Shown piece after piece: positions 46,091 through 58,400 of a stretch of DNA of 64,000 nucleotides (position 1 is the first letter of the stretch; each line of letters begins with the position of its first letter). Both the position numbers and the translations under genes were made by a program. The notes beneath the pieces are model-generated. The model did no database searches, had not been told where the DNA came from, and was given only the letters and a program-made list of their open reading frames with translations. This DNA comes from Candidatus Poseidoniaceae archaeon (GTDB lineage Archaea > Thermoplasmatota > Poseidoniia > Poseidoniales > Poseidoniaceae). Where the stretch lies: assembly GCA_028822845.1 (NCBI GenBank), contig JAPKCS010000003.1, positions 1 through 64,000 on the forward strand. The letters are read 5' to 3'.

Positions 46091-46792
46091 GTGCCCTCAA
46101 AGTGCATGGATGAAGATGTCCAAGCGGCCGCAGCCCGCCTTGTTCGCCGTATCAAGGAAGGTGGCCACACCATCACCGTTGCAGAATCATGCACCGGTGG
46201 TTTGCTTGCGAGTTCATTCACCGACATCGCTGGAGCATCGCAGTGGTTCAACCAATCATGGGTCACATATTCCAATAAAGCCAAGATCACAGAACTCGGC
46301 GTCAGCCCAGAACTCTTGGAAAAGAAGGGAGCGGTTTCAGCCGGTGTCGCCATAGCAATGGCTCAAGGTGCTCGTGAAAGAGCCGATGCAAGCATCGCAA
46401 TTTCCATCACAGGAATAGCAGGACCAGCCAATGACGGGACCAATAAGAAGGTCGGAATGGTCTATGTCGGCATTGCATCCTCTCATTGGGCCAACGCCTT
46501 ATCCACCCAAATTGGAGGGAACAGGGCTGAGAATAAAATCGGTTTCGTTCATTTCGCTTTGCTCTCCGCCATCAAATGCTGGGACGATGCTATGGCCTTA
46601 GCTGTGAAAAATAAGCAAGCTGAGGATGAAGCATTAGTGGCCCAAGCCCTTGCTCAAGCCCAGTTTGAAATTGATCGAGCCAAACGCGACGCTGCAACAC
46701 GAGAGGCAGCACCGTGGAAGGACGATGAATGGGACGGTGAAGGGAAGCCCCCGACCGACCGAGACGACATCGAAAGCGACATAGAATGGTGA
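46091..46792 (+). CDS. CinA C-terminal domain / nicotinamide-nucleotide amidase-like protein
   Basis: HTITVAESCTGGLLASSFTDIAGASQWFNQSWVTYSNKAKITELGV...ISITGIAGPANDGTNKKVGMVYVGIAS. Confidence 0.9.
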   Translation: MPSKCMDEDVQAAAARLVRRIKEGGHTITVAESCTGGLLASSFTDIAGASQWFNQSWVTYSNKAKITELGVSPELLEKKGAVSAGVAIAMAQGARERADASIAISITGIAGPANDGTNKKVGMVYVGIASSHWANALSTQIGGNRAENKIGFVHFALLSAIKCWDDAMALAVKNKQAEDEALVAQALAQAQFEIDRAKRDAATREAAPWKDDEWDGEGKPPTDRDDIESDIEW

Positions 46793-46859
46793 ACTCTGTT
46801 CCCATTCCATAGCGTCTCCCACCGGTGTGCTTTTGGAGGGGCCACGCTACCTTTGAGCC

Positions 46860-48506
46860 ATGGGTGCGACATGGGAAGAGGTTCTCCCTATTCTTCGTCA
46901 AAGGGGCATTGTGCCCACGGCATCCGTACGGCAACAATTGATCGACTTGGAAGATCTTCAGGGCGTTCTTGATTGTGCCGAGGCTGTTCACTTTGAGCGG
47001 GGTTTTCTTACATCCGAAATTCTCGAAGACATGACCGCAGTGTGGCGTGGCAAACAGCGTGCAATGGGTGCAGCAACACCGGCGCCTGTGGCGGCACTCA
47101 GCGGGACAGTGACGCCCAGCAACACCACCAGCAACACCGTCAGCGCTCCTGACATCGGACGGACAATCGCCCCTATTCACGAACCTGAGCCACTCGATGT
47201 GAGGTTCCGAAACAACCTCCCAGATTGGAAAGAAAGTGATTTCAGTGAACATGCAAATGATGCTTCCAGTGATATTTTGGTGCATTATGATATTACTGGG
47301 AACAGCACAACTGAAGGAAAGATGTCCGATATCACATCGTGTTTCAGTGACCGACTCAGCAGCATTCGAAAAATGATCATTCAGAATTCACGCCTGCCTC
47401 GCACGCCTACCGAAATTGTCAGACTTCATGCTGAAAGCAGTCGATACCAGGGGTACGAAAACAAAGCCGTCGCAATCGGGTTGGTCAATGAACCAAGGTA
47501 CACCAAAAACGGTCACCTTATCTGGAATCTGGAAGATGAAACTGGCGAATTGACATGCCTCCTCACCAAGAGGAAAGGTGTCGACAGAGATCGGGCCCAT
47601 GAACAAATCCTCGAAGCAGGACTAATGCCCGATGACGTGCTTGGAGTATCGGGTACATTCAGCCAAACAGGAGACATGTTTTACGTCGACGACTTGCACT
47701 TTCCAATGAAGGAGCGCCATGTTAAAGCAAGTTCAGAACATGGGGTCAGCGTCGCTTTCATTTCAGATATCCACGTTGGTTCCAAGACCTTCCTAGAAGC
47801 GCAATGGCACAAAATGGTACGATGGTTTCACACCGACCCACTGGCGAAGACGATCAAATACCTCATCCTCTCAGGGGATTGTGTTGATGGGGTCGGTATT
47901 TATCCAGGCCAAGACAGTGAACTATCGATTCCAGATCTGTTTGGACAGTACCAAGAATTTGCTCGCCTGTTAGAACTCCTCCCCGATTGGGTCGAATGTG
48001 TCATGCTCCCAGGAAATCACGACGCAGTTCGCCCAGCCGAACCACAGCCTACTTTTGAAAAGGACATTCAACAAGATTACAACGCTACGACCTTCGTTGG
48101 AAATCCATGTGACTTTTCCCTCCACGGAGTGCGTTTACTGTCCTACCATGGTAAATCAATTGACGACTTCGTAGCTGGATTGCGAACAGTGACCTATGCC
48201 GACCCTGTTGAAGCGATGAGACAGATGCTCCGTCGGCGGCATTTAGCCCCCCAATGGGGTGGAAAAACCCCATTGTCTCCAGAACCGGAAGATGGCTTGG
48301 TTATTCGTGAGGTCCCTGATATTTTTGTCACAGGCCACGTTCATGGCCATGCATGCGTTGATTTCAAGGGTACAACACTGATTTGTTCAAGCACTTGGCA
48401 AGATCAGACTTCTTACCAACGAATGCTCGGTTTCCAACCGAAACCATGTATGCTCACAATTGTCAACCTCAAAAGTCACGCAACGACAGCAATACCCTTT
48501 GCGTGA
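46860..48506 (+). CDS. DNA polymerase D small subunit (DP1, calcineurin-like phosphoesterase)
   Basis: OB region plus VAFISDIHVGSKTFLEAQWHKMVRWFH, LILSGDCVDGVGIYPGQDSEL, VMLPGNHDAVRPAEPQP, LLSYHGKSIDDF, VTGHVHGHACVDFKGTTLICSSTWQDQTSYQRMLG. Confidence 0.93.
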   Translation: MGATWEEVLPILRQRGIVPTASVRQQLIDLEDLQGVLDCAEAVHFERGFLTSEILEDMTAVWRGKQRAMGAATPAPVAALSGTVTPSNTTSNTVSAPDIGRTIAPIHEPEPLDVRFRNNLPDWKESDFSEHANDASSDILVHYDITGNSTTEGKMSDITSCFSDRLSSIRKMIIQNSRLPRTPTEIVRLHAESSRYQGYENKAVAIGLVNEPRYTKNGHLIWNLEDETGELTCLLTKRKGVDRDRAHEQILEAGLMPDDVLGVSGTFSQTGDMFYVDDLHFPMKERHVKASSEHGVSVAFISDIHVGSKTFLEAQWHKMVRWFHTDPLAKTIKYLILSGDCVDGVGIYPGQDSELSIPDLFGQYQEFARLLELLPDWVECVMLPGNHDAVRPAEPQPTFEKDIQQDYNATTFVGNPCDFSLHGVRLLSYHGKSIDDFVAGLRTVTYADPVEAMRQMLRRRHLAPQWGGKTPLSPEPEDGLVIREVPDIFVTGHVHGHACVDFKGTTLICSSTWQDQTSYQRMLGFQPKPCMLTIVNLKSHATTAIPFA

Positions 48507-48511
48507 TTTTT

Positions 48512-49198
48512 TCAAAGGCCCAAATAGGGTGCGATGGCGGAAAGATTCTTGCCCATAACGATTGGAACCTTAGCATCTTCAAACGCACCGATGGATGACT
48601 CCCGTGTTGGATTAAAACCAATGAAATGACTGCCTTCAATGTGCATTGAAAGGTCCATTTCAGAATCACCAACGCTGATGCATCCTTGTGGTTCAAGACC
48701 GTTCATCGACAAGAGACGTTCGATAACCTCACCTTTCCCAGTGGCATGGAGTCGGCATACGCCTTCATCCCCCAGGGTATCATCTGCATTGAATTCAAAT
48801 CCATTTGCAATCCAGTCATCAACCTTGAGCATGGCAGCAATGGAGGCGACGAAGAGGTCGACACCAGCACTTACGATAGCGACAAAAATACCTTTTTCTT
48901 GGAGTTTAAGGACAAGATCTCGTGCCCCATCCATCAATTGCACACCAGCGTATGCACGGAAGAGATCATCTCTGTGTATTGGATCTTCAATCGATTTCCA
49001 TTTGATGATGTCCAATCGCATGAATTCAACATCTGAAATCTCACCACGGATGAACCGTTGAAGATTCTCCGAGTTATCAGTCCCGAAGTGATCGTGAAGG
49101 GTCCGCCAAGAGCTGACAGCGTCGACCAACACTCCATCGCAGTCAAAGACAACACAGGTGACATCGGTGAGCGGTTTCACAACATCACTGGTCGCCAT
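48512..49198 (-). CDS. HAD-family phosphatase, phosphoserine-phosphatase-like
   Basis: VVFDCDGVLVDAVSSW, VAIVSAGVDLFV, CISVGDSEMDLSM. Confidence 0.85.
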   Translation of the reverse strand: MATSDVVKPLTDVTCVVFDCDGVLVDAVSSWRTLHDHFGTDNSENLQRFIRGEISDVEFMRLDIIKWKSIEDPIHRDDLFRAYAGVQLMDGARDLVLKLQEKGIFVAIVSAGVDLFVASIAAMLKVDDWIANGFEFNADDTLGDEGVCRLHATGKGEVIERLLSMNGLEPQGCISVGDSEMDLSMHIEGSHFIGFNPTRESSIGAFEDAKVPIVMGKNLSAIAPYLGL

Positions 49199-49291
49199 AC
49201 TCTAGGGAGTGGCAACTGCCTTGAAAGGCTTCGCAAGCAGTTGAAGAGGAGGAAAGGAGCACAAGGCAAAGAAAAGTGGGGGTTCCGAAGA

Positions 49292-49408
49292 CAGAGGGCC
49301 CCTTTCGGAAACCCTCTGCGTTCGGGCAGGTTCTCCACCTTGAGGTGGATCATCCCATCACTGGGATGCTGGGAGACAAGAGGGAAAGGGGTCGAAACCC
49401 CTTTCCCT
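49292..49408. other. Array of four intergenic hairpins downstream of the giant surface-protein gene
   Basis: Inverted repeats: CAGAGGG...CCCTCTG (49292-49318), TCCACCT/AGGTGGA (49334-49349), CATCCCA/TGGGATG (49351-49368), AGGGAAAGGGG tcgaaa CCCCTTTCCCT (49381-49408). Confidence 0.75.
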
Positions 49409-49441
49409 AATGCGTCCGGTTGTCGTTACGTTTGACCTGAA

Positions 49442-52400
49442 TCAAGCCTTTAGATCGTATGACAAGCCACTCCAGGAGCGCAGAAGCGCACCTTGACCGA
49501 CGCTAGGAGCGTAGGATAGAGTGATTGTAACATCTTCTAGAGGTGTTCCATCAGCAGCGTGGGTTCGCACAAAGATTGTGTCTCCGGTGTTGAAGGTAGA
49601 GACTGAGTCGCTTCCTTCCTTGTTCACCTGGTCGACAAAGGTGATGAATTCATCACTGTTGTCGGGGTTGAACCCGTAGACACCATTTGTGTCAGCCATG
49701 TTTGCTTCAACAATTGCTGTGTTACCATCACCATCGGTGTAGATCACACGGAGTACAACTGCTTGTGTAGCCAAGTCGGTTTCAGACGACTGCACTGTAA
49801 TTCTCCAGTGGCCAGTATCAGCATCGAAGCCATCGATGTCCTCGATGTCGAAGGTGACCCGAGGGACACCCTTGACGTCGGTTTCAGCGAGGCTGCTTGC
49901 CCAGACGTAGATAACACCTGAGAGCACCACTGTGATTGCAACCATCAAGATGGTAGCGATCACTGGGCTCACTGCGGCATTGTCGTCAACCATGGTCACG
50001 GCGACTTCGTCTTCATCGTCAGCACGGCGGCTGGAGAAGGCGAGGGCGCTCACAAAGAGACCAGTTAGGCTGACTACAACGATGCTAGGTGCAAACGATG
50101 GGACCGAGCTTGCTCCGATTGTACGGACGACGCTTGGGAGCGATTGTCCAGTAGCCTCGAAGTTGCTTGGTGGCTGGTTGGCATGGTTACAGACCGAACC
50201 GTTCTCAAGGGACGTCATCCGGTTGTTACACCAGTTGCTGTCCTCAAGCAGTGGTCGGCGCTCGGAGGTCTGAGTAGCGTTGCTACCGTACTGTCCAGGC
50301 TTGGACCAGTCAGCGCCCTGGATGCCGTTGTTGTTGGCACGGTGGGATGCTGGGTCGTCAGTCTGGAAGCGATCCGAGGATGCTGCAGTCAAGTCACATG
50401 GGTTGTTCAAGCAAGTCACAACGTCCATTTCAACCCACACATTGGAGGTATCCTTGGTGATGTAAACCAGTTCGTCGAATTCAACGATTGTTCCGTAGGA
50501 TGGAACGGTGTAGAACCGAGTTTGCTCGTCTTCTGTGTGTCCGTCCGAATGGAAGGTCACAGCAAGCATGTGATCGTAGGTGAACGGTCCTTCATCGCCA
50601 CCAGCGCCGACCTTCACAGTGACTGGCACGTAGGTGCCGGTCATGATGTTGGTAACGCCGTTGAAGCTGAATCCAGAGAGGCCGTCGAAGTAGTAGTCGG
50701 CGACTTGCTCACGAACGTTCTCGACACGGACACCGATTTCGATGTCGTCTTGGCCTTGTTGGTAGGCTGCGATTGGCATCAAAGTGGTGTCGTAGTTAGG
50801 CACGTAACTTGGGGCTGTGGCTGTGTCCTCGAGGACCAAACGGATCTTACAGAACTCGGATCCAGATGGACCGATTTGATGGATACCGTTGTCGTTGAGG
50901 TAGTCAATTTCCCAATCCTTAGCGTTGGTCGTTGCATCTGGAATCAGTGTGAACACGAGTTGGTCAACCACGATTGTTGTGGTGAAGTAGTTCGTGTATG
51001 TGCACTGGTCAGTAGGCGCAACAGTCCAAGTGAGGTCAGAGAGGTTGTGGTCAACATCTGTCATCACTGTGCTTAGGTCGTAGGTCAAGTTAGCGGACGA
51101 CAAGTCGTCTTCCATCAAACTGATCTGCCATGGTGCAGCAGGGATGGACCCGTTAGCAGCTTCCATGACCGTACCGTTCTGTCGGTCCCAGGTAGGGATC
51201 ACAGGTGCGTCGTTCACTGGAGCAACTGAGAAGTCAACATCGTAAGGTGTTGCTTCACTGTTTGCAGCAGCATTGTCAGCCAAAGTGAGGGTCACAGTAC
51301 AGGTGCCACCGAGTTCGTTGTTGACGTTCTCTGTGATGACAAGTGTGTTGTTCTCGTTCACTTCGACACCGAATGCAATACAATCGGATGGAACGCTAGC
51401 GTCCCAATCGTAGGCTTGGCGAACGGGCGATTGCTCGTTTGCCATGTCACGGATGTAGGAGGAACTTGCGTTCGAAACGTTACCGAGGTACTTGCTGTGC
51501 ACGCCAAATCCTTCAGCCAAGATGTTGGTGTAGATGTCATCTTGAGAGATGAGAGGCATACAGTCGGAATCGATGACGTTGCAGATCACTGGAGCGTCGT
51601 TGACGTTGGTAACCTCGAACGAGATGTTCTTGGTATCGGTCAATCCATTGCTGTCAGTAACTGTGAACTCGTAGGACATGGTACCGAATTGGTCGTCCAG
51701 AGGAGTGATGGTCACTGAGTGTCCAGTCTGAGCCCAGTCAACAAGAACATCGTCGAAAGCGACGATGTTTCCAGAGGTGGAGACCCATGCAAGTGTCGCT
51801 TCGACGTCTTGCACATCGTCAGCCAAGTCGGTCAGGCTGAAGGTGTAAGCACCAGAGTCTTCGTCCACAACAATGTCTGCTAGCGTTGTTTGAATCACTG
51901 GGCAGGCACGGGCCATGTCCAAGTTCAAGTTCACGTTGGTAGCAAGCGAAACATCCACTTGTGTTGCCCAATCGTAGGCACAGTCTGCTTCAGTCTTGAT
52001 CATCACATCGTAGTTCTTAGCGAGACTTGGTGTGTTGCTGCCCTTGTAGGAGCGGTAAACAAGCACTTCATCTGCGATTGCACCAGTTGAGAGATCATCG
52101 TGCGTTAGCTCGACGGTCATGTATTCGGTGAACGATTGCAATGTGTTGCTGCTGTCGATGGTTTGTGTTGGGTGAACCGTCGATACATCTGCGGTGTTCT
52201 CACCTTGGACGATTGCCACGATGTCGATTTGGTCAGGTGTGCCACCCATTCGTGAGAATGGGATGGAAATCTCGGCTAAGTTGCCAGAGAAGTCAACATC
52301 CACTGCAGCGTTGCTGAGTGAACTTTGGCCCCAACCAAGGAAGCCGTAGCTGTACAAGCCGTAGGAAGACTCACTGTCGGCCCAAAGCACGTAGTTGGCT

Positions 52401-55400
52401 TGGAACGGCAAAGTGTGAGTACCACCGAGGTTGTATCCGGTGCTGCTTCCTGCGCCATCGACGCTGAGATAGATGAGCACGTCACTGGTGGAGAGATCTT
52501 CACCGGTCAAACCGATGTAGAGGTCATCCCCTTCAATGTAGGTCACCATCATGTCGTTGGTACCGTCACCGCTCATTACACCAGGCATAGCGTAGCCAGA
52601 TGGATTGAGGGCGTTACCACCGTTCCAGTCAGCGTCCGATCCGTCAATGTTCATGACTTCAGGTTGGAAGTTCGTGGACACGTAGGATGCACGGGTTCCG
52701 TCAGTCGACTGAATGAGCATGCTCACTTCATTGGAAGGAGCAGTGGTCAAGTGGGTCGAGGTCATCGAGAACAGGTTCGCTTCGTCAATGGTAGCAGACG
52801 AGTCAACAATCAACTTCGAGGCGTCAATCGTGTTACCGATCGATGTCACGTAGGCGTTCGTGCCAGCGTTGATTTGGTTTGTAGCAGCGGACCAGGTCAT
52901 GTTTTCGACAGTTCCTTGCGATTCCACGACTTCAAGAGCAGTGATTGCATCAACCGTACCACCGTCCCAGCGGAACGGAGAGTTTTCGACATACATGCCA
53001 ACAAGTCCAGAGGCGTTCATTGGGTAAACCCACACATCGTCGCTGTCGACGACATACAGACCGGTTCCAGTTGCGCCACCATCCACGTTAGCGGTGATTG
53101 CGCTCACGGTTGCGTCATCCACGTAGACACCGTAGGAATCTCCTGTGATGGAAGCGTCACCAGTGAGGTAGAGAGCACCGCTCGTCTTGGTCACACCAGT
53201 TTCGTATCCTGCCACAGTGGTTCCAGACAGAGTCAAGGAGTCACCATTTGCATCATCAGCGTCGATTCCGTTGGTGAGGGAAGTCCCGTCACCTATGAGG
53301 GAAGATCCAACATCGACAACGTCACAGTTGCTGATCACCATAGCGGCGTCAGACAGAGTCACGATGTTCCGAGCGGAGTTAATTTGAACTCCAGAACAGT
53401 CTTCCATAACGATACCTACAGCGTTTGGTGAAACACGGCCAGCTGACAATTCAATCGAATTGTCTGCAATAACTGGACCAGCGTAGCCACCTGCAGCACC
53501 GCCTTCAACCATGAAGACATCTGTACCACCGTCGCCGTAAGAATCGCTTAGGGCTAGGCTGTATGCTCCAGCAACACTGTAGCTCACCAATGGTGAGTAA
53601 TCTGCGTTGCTGGCGAAATTGTTGTAGCTGTCTGTTGTTCCATCAGGCTTTGTGATAACGATGGATGCTTCGTATCCCCAAGAATCAGTAGCAACATTCA
53701 CTGCCATGACCTTGCCAGTGGCAAGAGTCGCTGTGCAGCTAGCACTTGATCTGTAGGAGTACGAGCGGATCGTACATAGCGAGGTCGTAGGCGCTGGTGG
53801 GTTGGTCAACGAGTCAAGCACGATACCGCCGTCAGCATCGATCAACGTATTGTTGTCGATTTCACCATAACCGCCATTGATATCGATTCCAGCGTGAGCT
53901 GAATCGCCGGCACCGTTGATGTTGTTGCCTGAGACCGTGAAGTCTTCAGCACTCACCAGGTAGATACCGTTGGTCAATGTGTTGATCGTGTTGTCAGAGA
54001 TGACAAGACCATCGTGACCACCAGGGTATGCTGCAATTGCTCCATTGCTGGTGTCACCGGAATTGAAAGTGTTTCCAGTGATCAAAGCATTGTCAGCATC
54101 GCCGCTGCTGTAGAGCCAGACATCTGCAATTTCGCCACCATCGTTGAAGATGTTGTTCGAAATCGTGATGTTGTCTGCTCCAGTTACACCGTTGTGGTAA
54201 CTGTAGTAGGCTGCACGTTCAAGCATGATACCAACACCGCAGTTGTTGAAGGTGTTACCAGAGATGATTCCGCCGTCGCCACCAGATACCTGCATGCAGA
54301 TATCAGTGACTTGGATAGCGTTGTTCAACGAGGTATAACCCTTGTAGTGGGTGATGGTCGAGTTGGTAAGTGCTAGGGTTTCAACTTCCCAATTGTATTG
54401 GTTATTGTAATTGTATCCGTTCGCAATTTCAATCGTAGCGACGTTCGAGAAGATCGAATTGTTCGCAACGAATGTTGAGTACGAGTAGAAGTAATCACCG
54501 AATTGAATACCGTATGCTTCGTTGGTCGATGCATCAACGGCGATGCCATAAATGGCGGCGTCGTTCATGTAGATCTCAGACCCACCAGGGCTCTTGCTGT
54601 ACCAGCGTTGGTTACCGTAGTAATCATAGACACCAGTTCCAAGCAAAGTCGTTCCGTTGAAGTTGTAATCCGTACCACCGTTAAGGTAGATGTAAGGAAC
54701 GTCAACCATGACGACTTCGTTACCGAGGTCTTCCGCAATACCGCCGTAGTAACCGTATTCCTTCACAGTACCACCATCTCCGTCACTGAGCGTTCGGGAA
54801 CCAGAGGTCGAGAACGATCCTTCACAAGGTGCAACAGTCTGATATGCCGTGCTGGCAGAGTACCAGCAGACACGGTGTGCGATCTTGGTTGTCAAAGCAA
54901 CGGCTTCGGTGTTCCCTGCAGCATCGGTCAGCGTAGCGCCAACACTAGCGTATCGGAAATCAGCGACGTTGTTGGTGGCAGAAGTGTATGAATACGCAAC
55001 TTCTGCGACGGTCATCACTTTGTAACCAGCGAGGGATGGAATGTCCTTGCCGTTCGCATCGACGGTCGCTGTCACGAAGGTCAGATCGTTTGCAACTCCG
55101 TTGGCGTCCGTAAGCCCTGCACCTGCTGCGCCGCCATCGGCGTCGAGGAGGGTTACAGTAGCGGCTGCGACAGCTACGCTGTCAGCCGTGAGGCTCACAT
55201 CCAGAGTTCGCATCCGAGTGACAACACCAGATCCAGTAACATCGACGGAGTCGACATCAATGGTTCCTTCGATAAAGTCAACCATGGCACTTCCAGTAAG
55301 AACGATATCCTTTACGTTCCCCATGGTCATGTCAGTTAAAGTAAATTCGCCAGAACCAGCTGATTCGATACCGATCGCGTTGCTTGCGATCGACATGCCA

Positions 55401-58400
55401 GTCATCGTGACTGGATTATCGGTGTTTTGACCGTACTTGAATGCGGCTCCTGCGCTGTTGGTGACATCACCAGTGACATCTCCGTTGATGTCCTTAGTGT
55501 AGTAAACACCAGCAGAGGTTTGGCTGTCCAAATCAAGGTTAGCAAGTTCAACTGTACCGGATGCAGAACTACCGACGAGGACACCGTAGGTGCCGCCATC
55601 AACTTGCAATCCATCAATCGATGCAGCCGCTTGGCCCGTGATTTCGAGACCTGAGTCGACCGGGTTGGTCACTACGATGTTCTCGAGGACACCAGCAGCG
55701 TATCCGCCGCCGATTTCAATTCCGTTGTCCGCTCCAGTGATGGTTCCATCCTTGAAGAGAGGTGTACCTGATTCACGGACGTATTCTCCCAACTCTGCAG
55801 CGTTGTCGCTCGAACGAGCAACGAACTCCAGACGATCTTGGAAGTTGTCAGCACGGTTGTGCAGGACGTCAATGTACAGAGATACCTTGGAAATGTTGGT
55901 AGCCGAGATATCCACAGTAGGCATGGTCAAACGTGCTCCTTGGCCAGGACTCATGTAGTATGAGTAGGCGTAATCAAGGCAAACGTTGTACGAGGATGGG
56001 TATCCGCCACCATAGCCTTCAGGAGGCGTGAATGGTCCATTGGTTCCACCATGGTATGAGGTGTAGTAGTAACCCCAGTAGTGGTACGGGTACGCTGCGT
56101 AGGAACCGGTTGGGCTAACGCCGTCGATTCCTTCCCAGTCAAATCCAAACTCATCTGGTGCATAGTAGTAGCCTGGGTATCCAGGGTTCGACTGTGGGCC
56201 ACCAGGCCAGTAGTTGTGCATGTAGTAGAAGTACCCCTCGAAGTTCGATCCGTATCCTGGACCGTACGAGTAACCATAGTAGTTACACGACCAACTTGGG
56301 ACACCACCGGTTGCACCTGTAGCGTAGGTAGCGGTATCACCGGTACCTGAAGCTGGATCAGCAGCACCGTATGGATAGTAACCGGTATCAGAGGATTGGG
56401 TGATGTTCCAAGCGTTTCCGCTGTCGTCTTCCAATTCAATGTTGTAGCGATCAGTGATCATGTAGTACTTGCTGGTAGCGTAGTTGTATGTTGGGTGAGC
56501 GTTTCCGCCACCGTAGATACTGTTCCAGCCAACTTGCAAGTAGTCATCACCGATGTAGGTCGACAAGTCGATCTTGTAGGTCTTCCATCCAGTGTTTTCA
56601 CCGCTGAGCAAAGTGCTGCGGTAAACAGTAGGAAGAGACATACCGCCGTAGATGTCAACACCAACGGTGTTGTCAGTAGCGGTGAATCCGTCAACTTGTG
56701 GAGCACCGTTGTAGGATTGGATACCCACAGCGGCGTTCTTCACGATTACGTTTTCGATGCTACCACCGGATGCTTCGACCCAAAGAGCCGTTCCAGTTTG
56801 TCCAGTGTTGATGATGCTTGAATCTGCGATGTTCACAGTTCCGCCGTTCACCATGACAGTAGCCATATCAGCGTATGATGCAGTTGCACCAAACACTGTA
56901 CCGCTGTTGCTCATGATGAAAGTAGCACCAGGTCCTACAAAGAGAGCGGCACCAGTCGTGGAGTCTTGAGCGACGTCACGAAGGGTTCCACCATCAAGAT
57001 TGAGAGTTCCATCTTGGATGTCGATGTGGAGTCCATAGGTGCTCGAAATAGCCTTCACTGCGCCAACTTGACCGGTGTCAGGAGACACGGTCACCTTGAG
57101 CGAACCACCGTCACTGATTGTTAGGACAGGAGACGATGTAGCTGTGCTCTTCACCTTTAGAACGGATCCGAGAAGGACGATGTTGCATCCATCAAGCGTC
57201 AGGTCTGCAGCCAAGGTCATTGGCGTGCTGTCGAACACATATGCGTTCAGTGTTGGGTTGTATGTTGTTGCAAGGGTCGTGTTAGCTGCGATCCATGCAC
57301 AGTCCATACCAGCTGCGTCGAATTCCACTGGAGCGGGTTCGAGGAGGAGGTCAATCGTGTCTCCAACGGTGTAGGTACCATCTGTAGGGTACCATGAATC
57401 CGTGTAGAGGGTTTCGTTTTGACCTGCTGCACCGAATGCTCGCAAGTTGTGGTCGTCGTATGCATTACCTGATTCATCAGATGTGATGACCCAGACAGTT
57501 GCTTCACCAGTAGCATCGGTGACGTGGGATCCAACTTCAAAGAGTTCGGAACCCGATCCATCAACGAGAGTAGCGGTGACGTAGTGACCTGATTTATAAA
57601 TCACAGAAGCGACACCGTTGACCAAAGCATTACGGTAGGTGAAAGCGCTCGCAAGACCGCCGTACCAAACTTCCGAAGAGGAAGAGGCCGTAACCTTGCC
57701 ATCAGCACCAGCATAAGGTGAGGTAGCTCCATCCACGAGAACCTGGATGAGGCGAACATCAGAGTTGGTGTCTGCGTAAGCAAAGTCAGCAAGTCCAGTA
57801 CCGGACGTTGTAACATCTGTCACACCGATGGTAACATCAGAGTAGCGTGCGTAAACCATTGGGGTCACGGTATCGCTGTGGCTGAAGTCTCCGTCTTCGA
57901 GTGTAACCGTGTTCGCTGCGATGGAACAGCCGTTGGAGCTGAGCGCATCTGCAGTAACCGACAACATGTGGACATTCCAACCGCAACCGCTCACCGAAAT
58001 GGTGGTGGCAACGAGGTTTTCCATAGAGACGAGCGTTGAAGTGATCGCGTTTCCAGTCATGGAGAAGGTCCCCATGGTCATGCTGTCAAAGGTACCAGGT
58101 TGAACGCGGGTCATGACGGTGTTACCAACGGTAACGTCATCGAAGACTGCGTTGTCAGCGGATGGCCCGTTACCGGTGCTGGATGTGCCACCAGGGGTGA
58201 TCATCATCATAGCGGTTCCGAAGTCCACTGTGTTCATCGAGATAGCGTCCATTGCTTCGATTGAAACCGTAGCATAGTCATCTGCGTCGAAGTTGAACAA
58301 AGTAACTTCACTGCCGCTGCCTGCTGCGGAACTGAATGCAGTTCCAGTAGCGATGGTGCCACCGCCAGGGAGAGAAGCGGTGGTTGTAGCGGTCACGTTG

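Noticed and set aside
50144-51076. 310-aa plus-strand ORF antisense to the giant gene
   Set aside because: Same reason; it overlaps recognisable surface-protein coding sequence and has no own signals.
52325-53431. Long (368 aa) plus-strand ORF antisense to the giant surface-protein gene
   Set aside because: Antisense shadow of a well-supported coding frame; composition (V/H/S/R-rich, no domain) is typical of complementary-frame ORFs.
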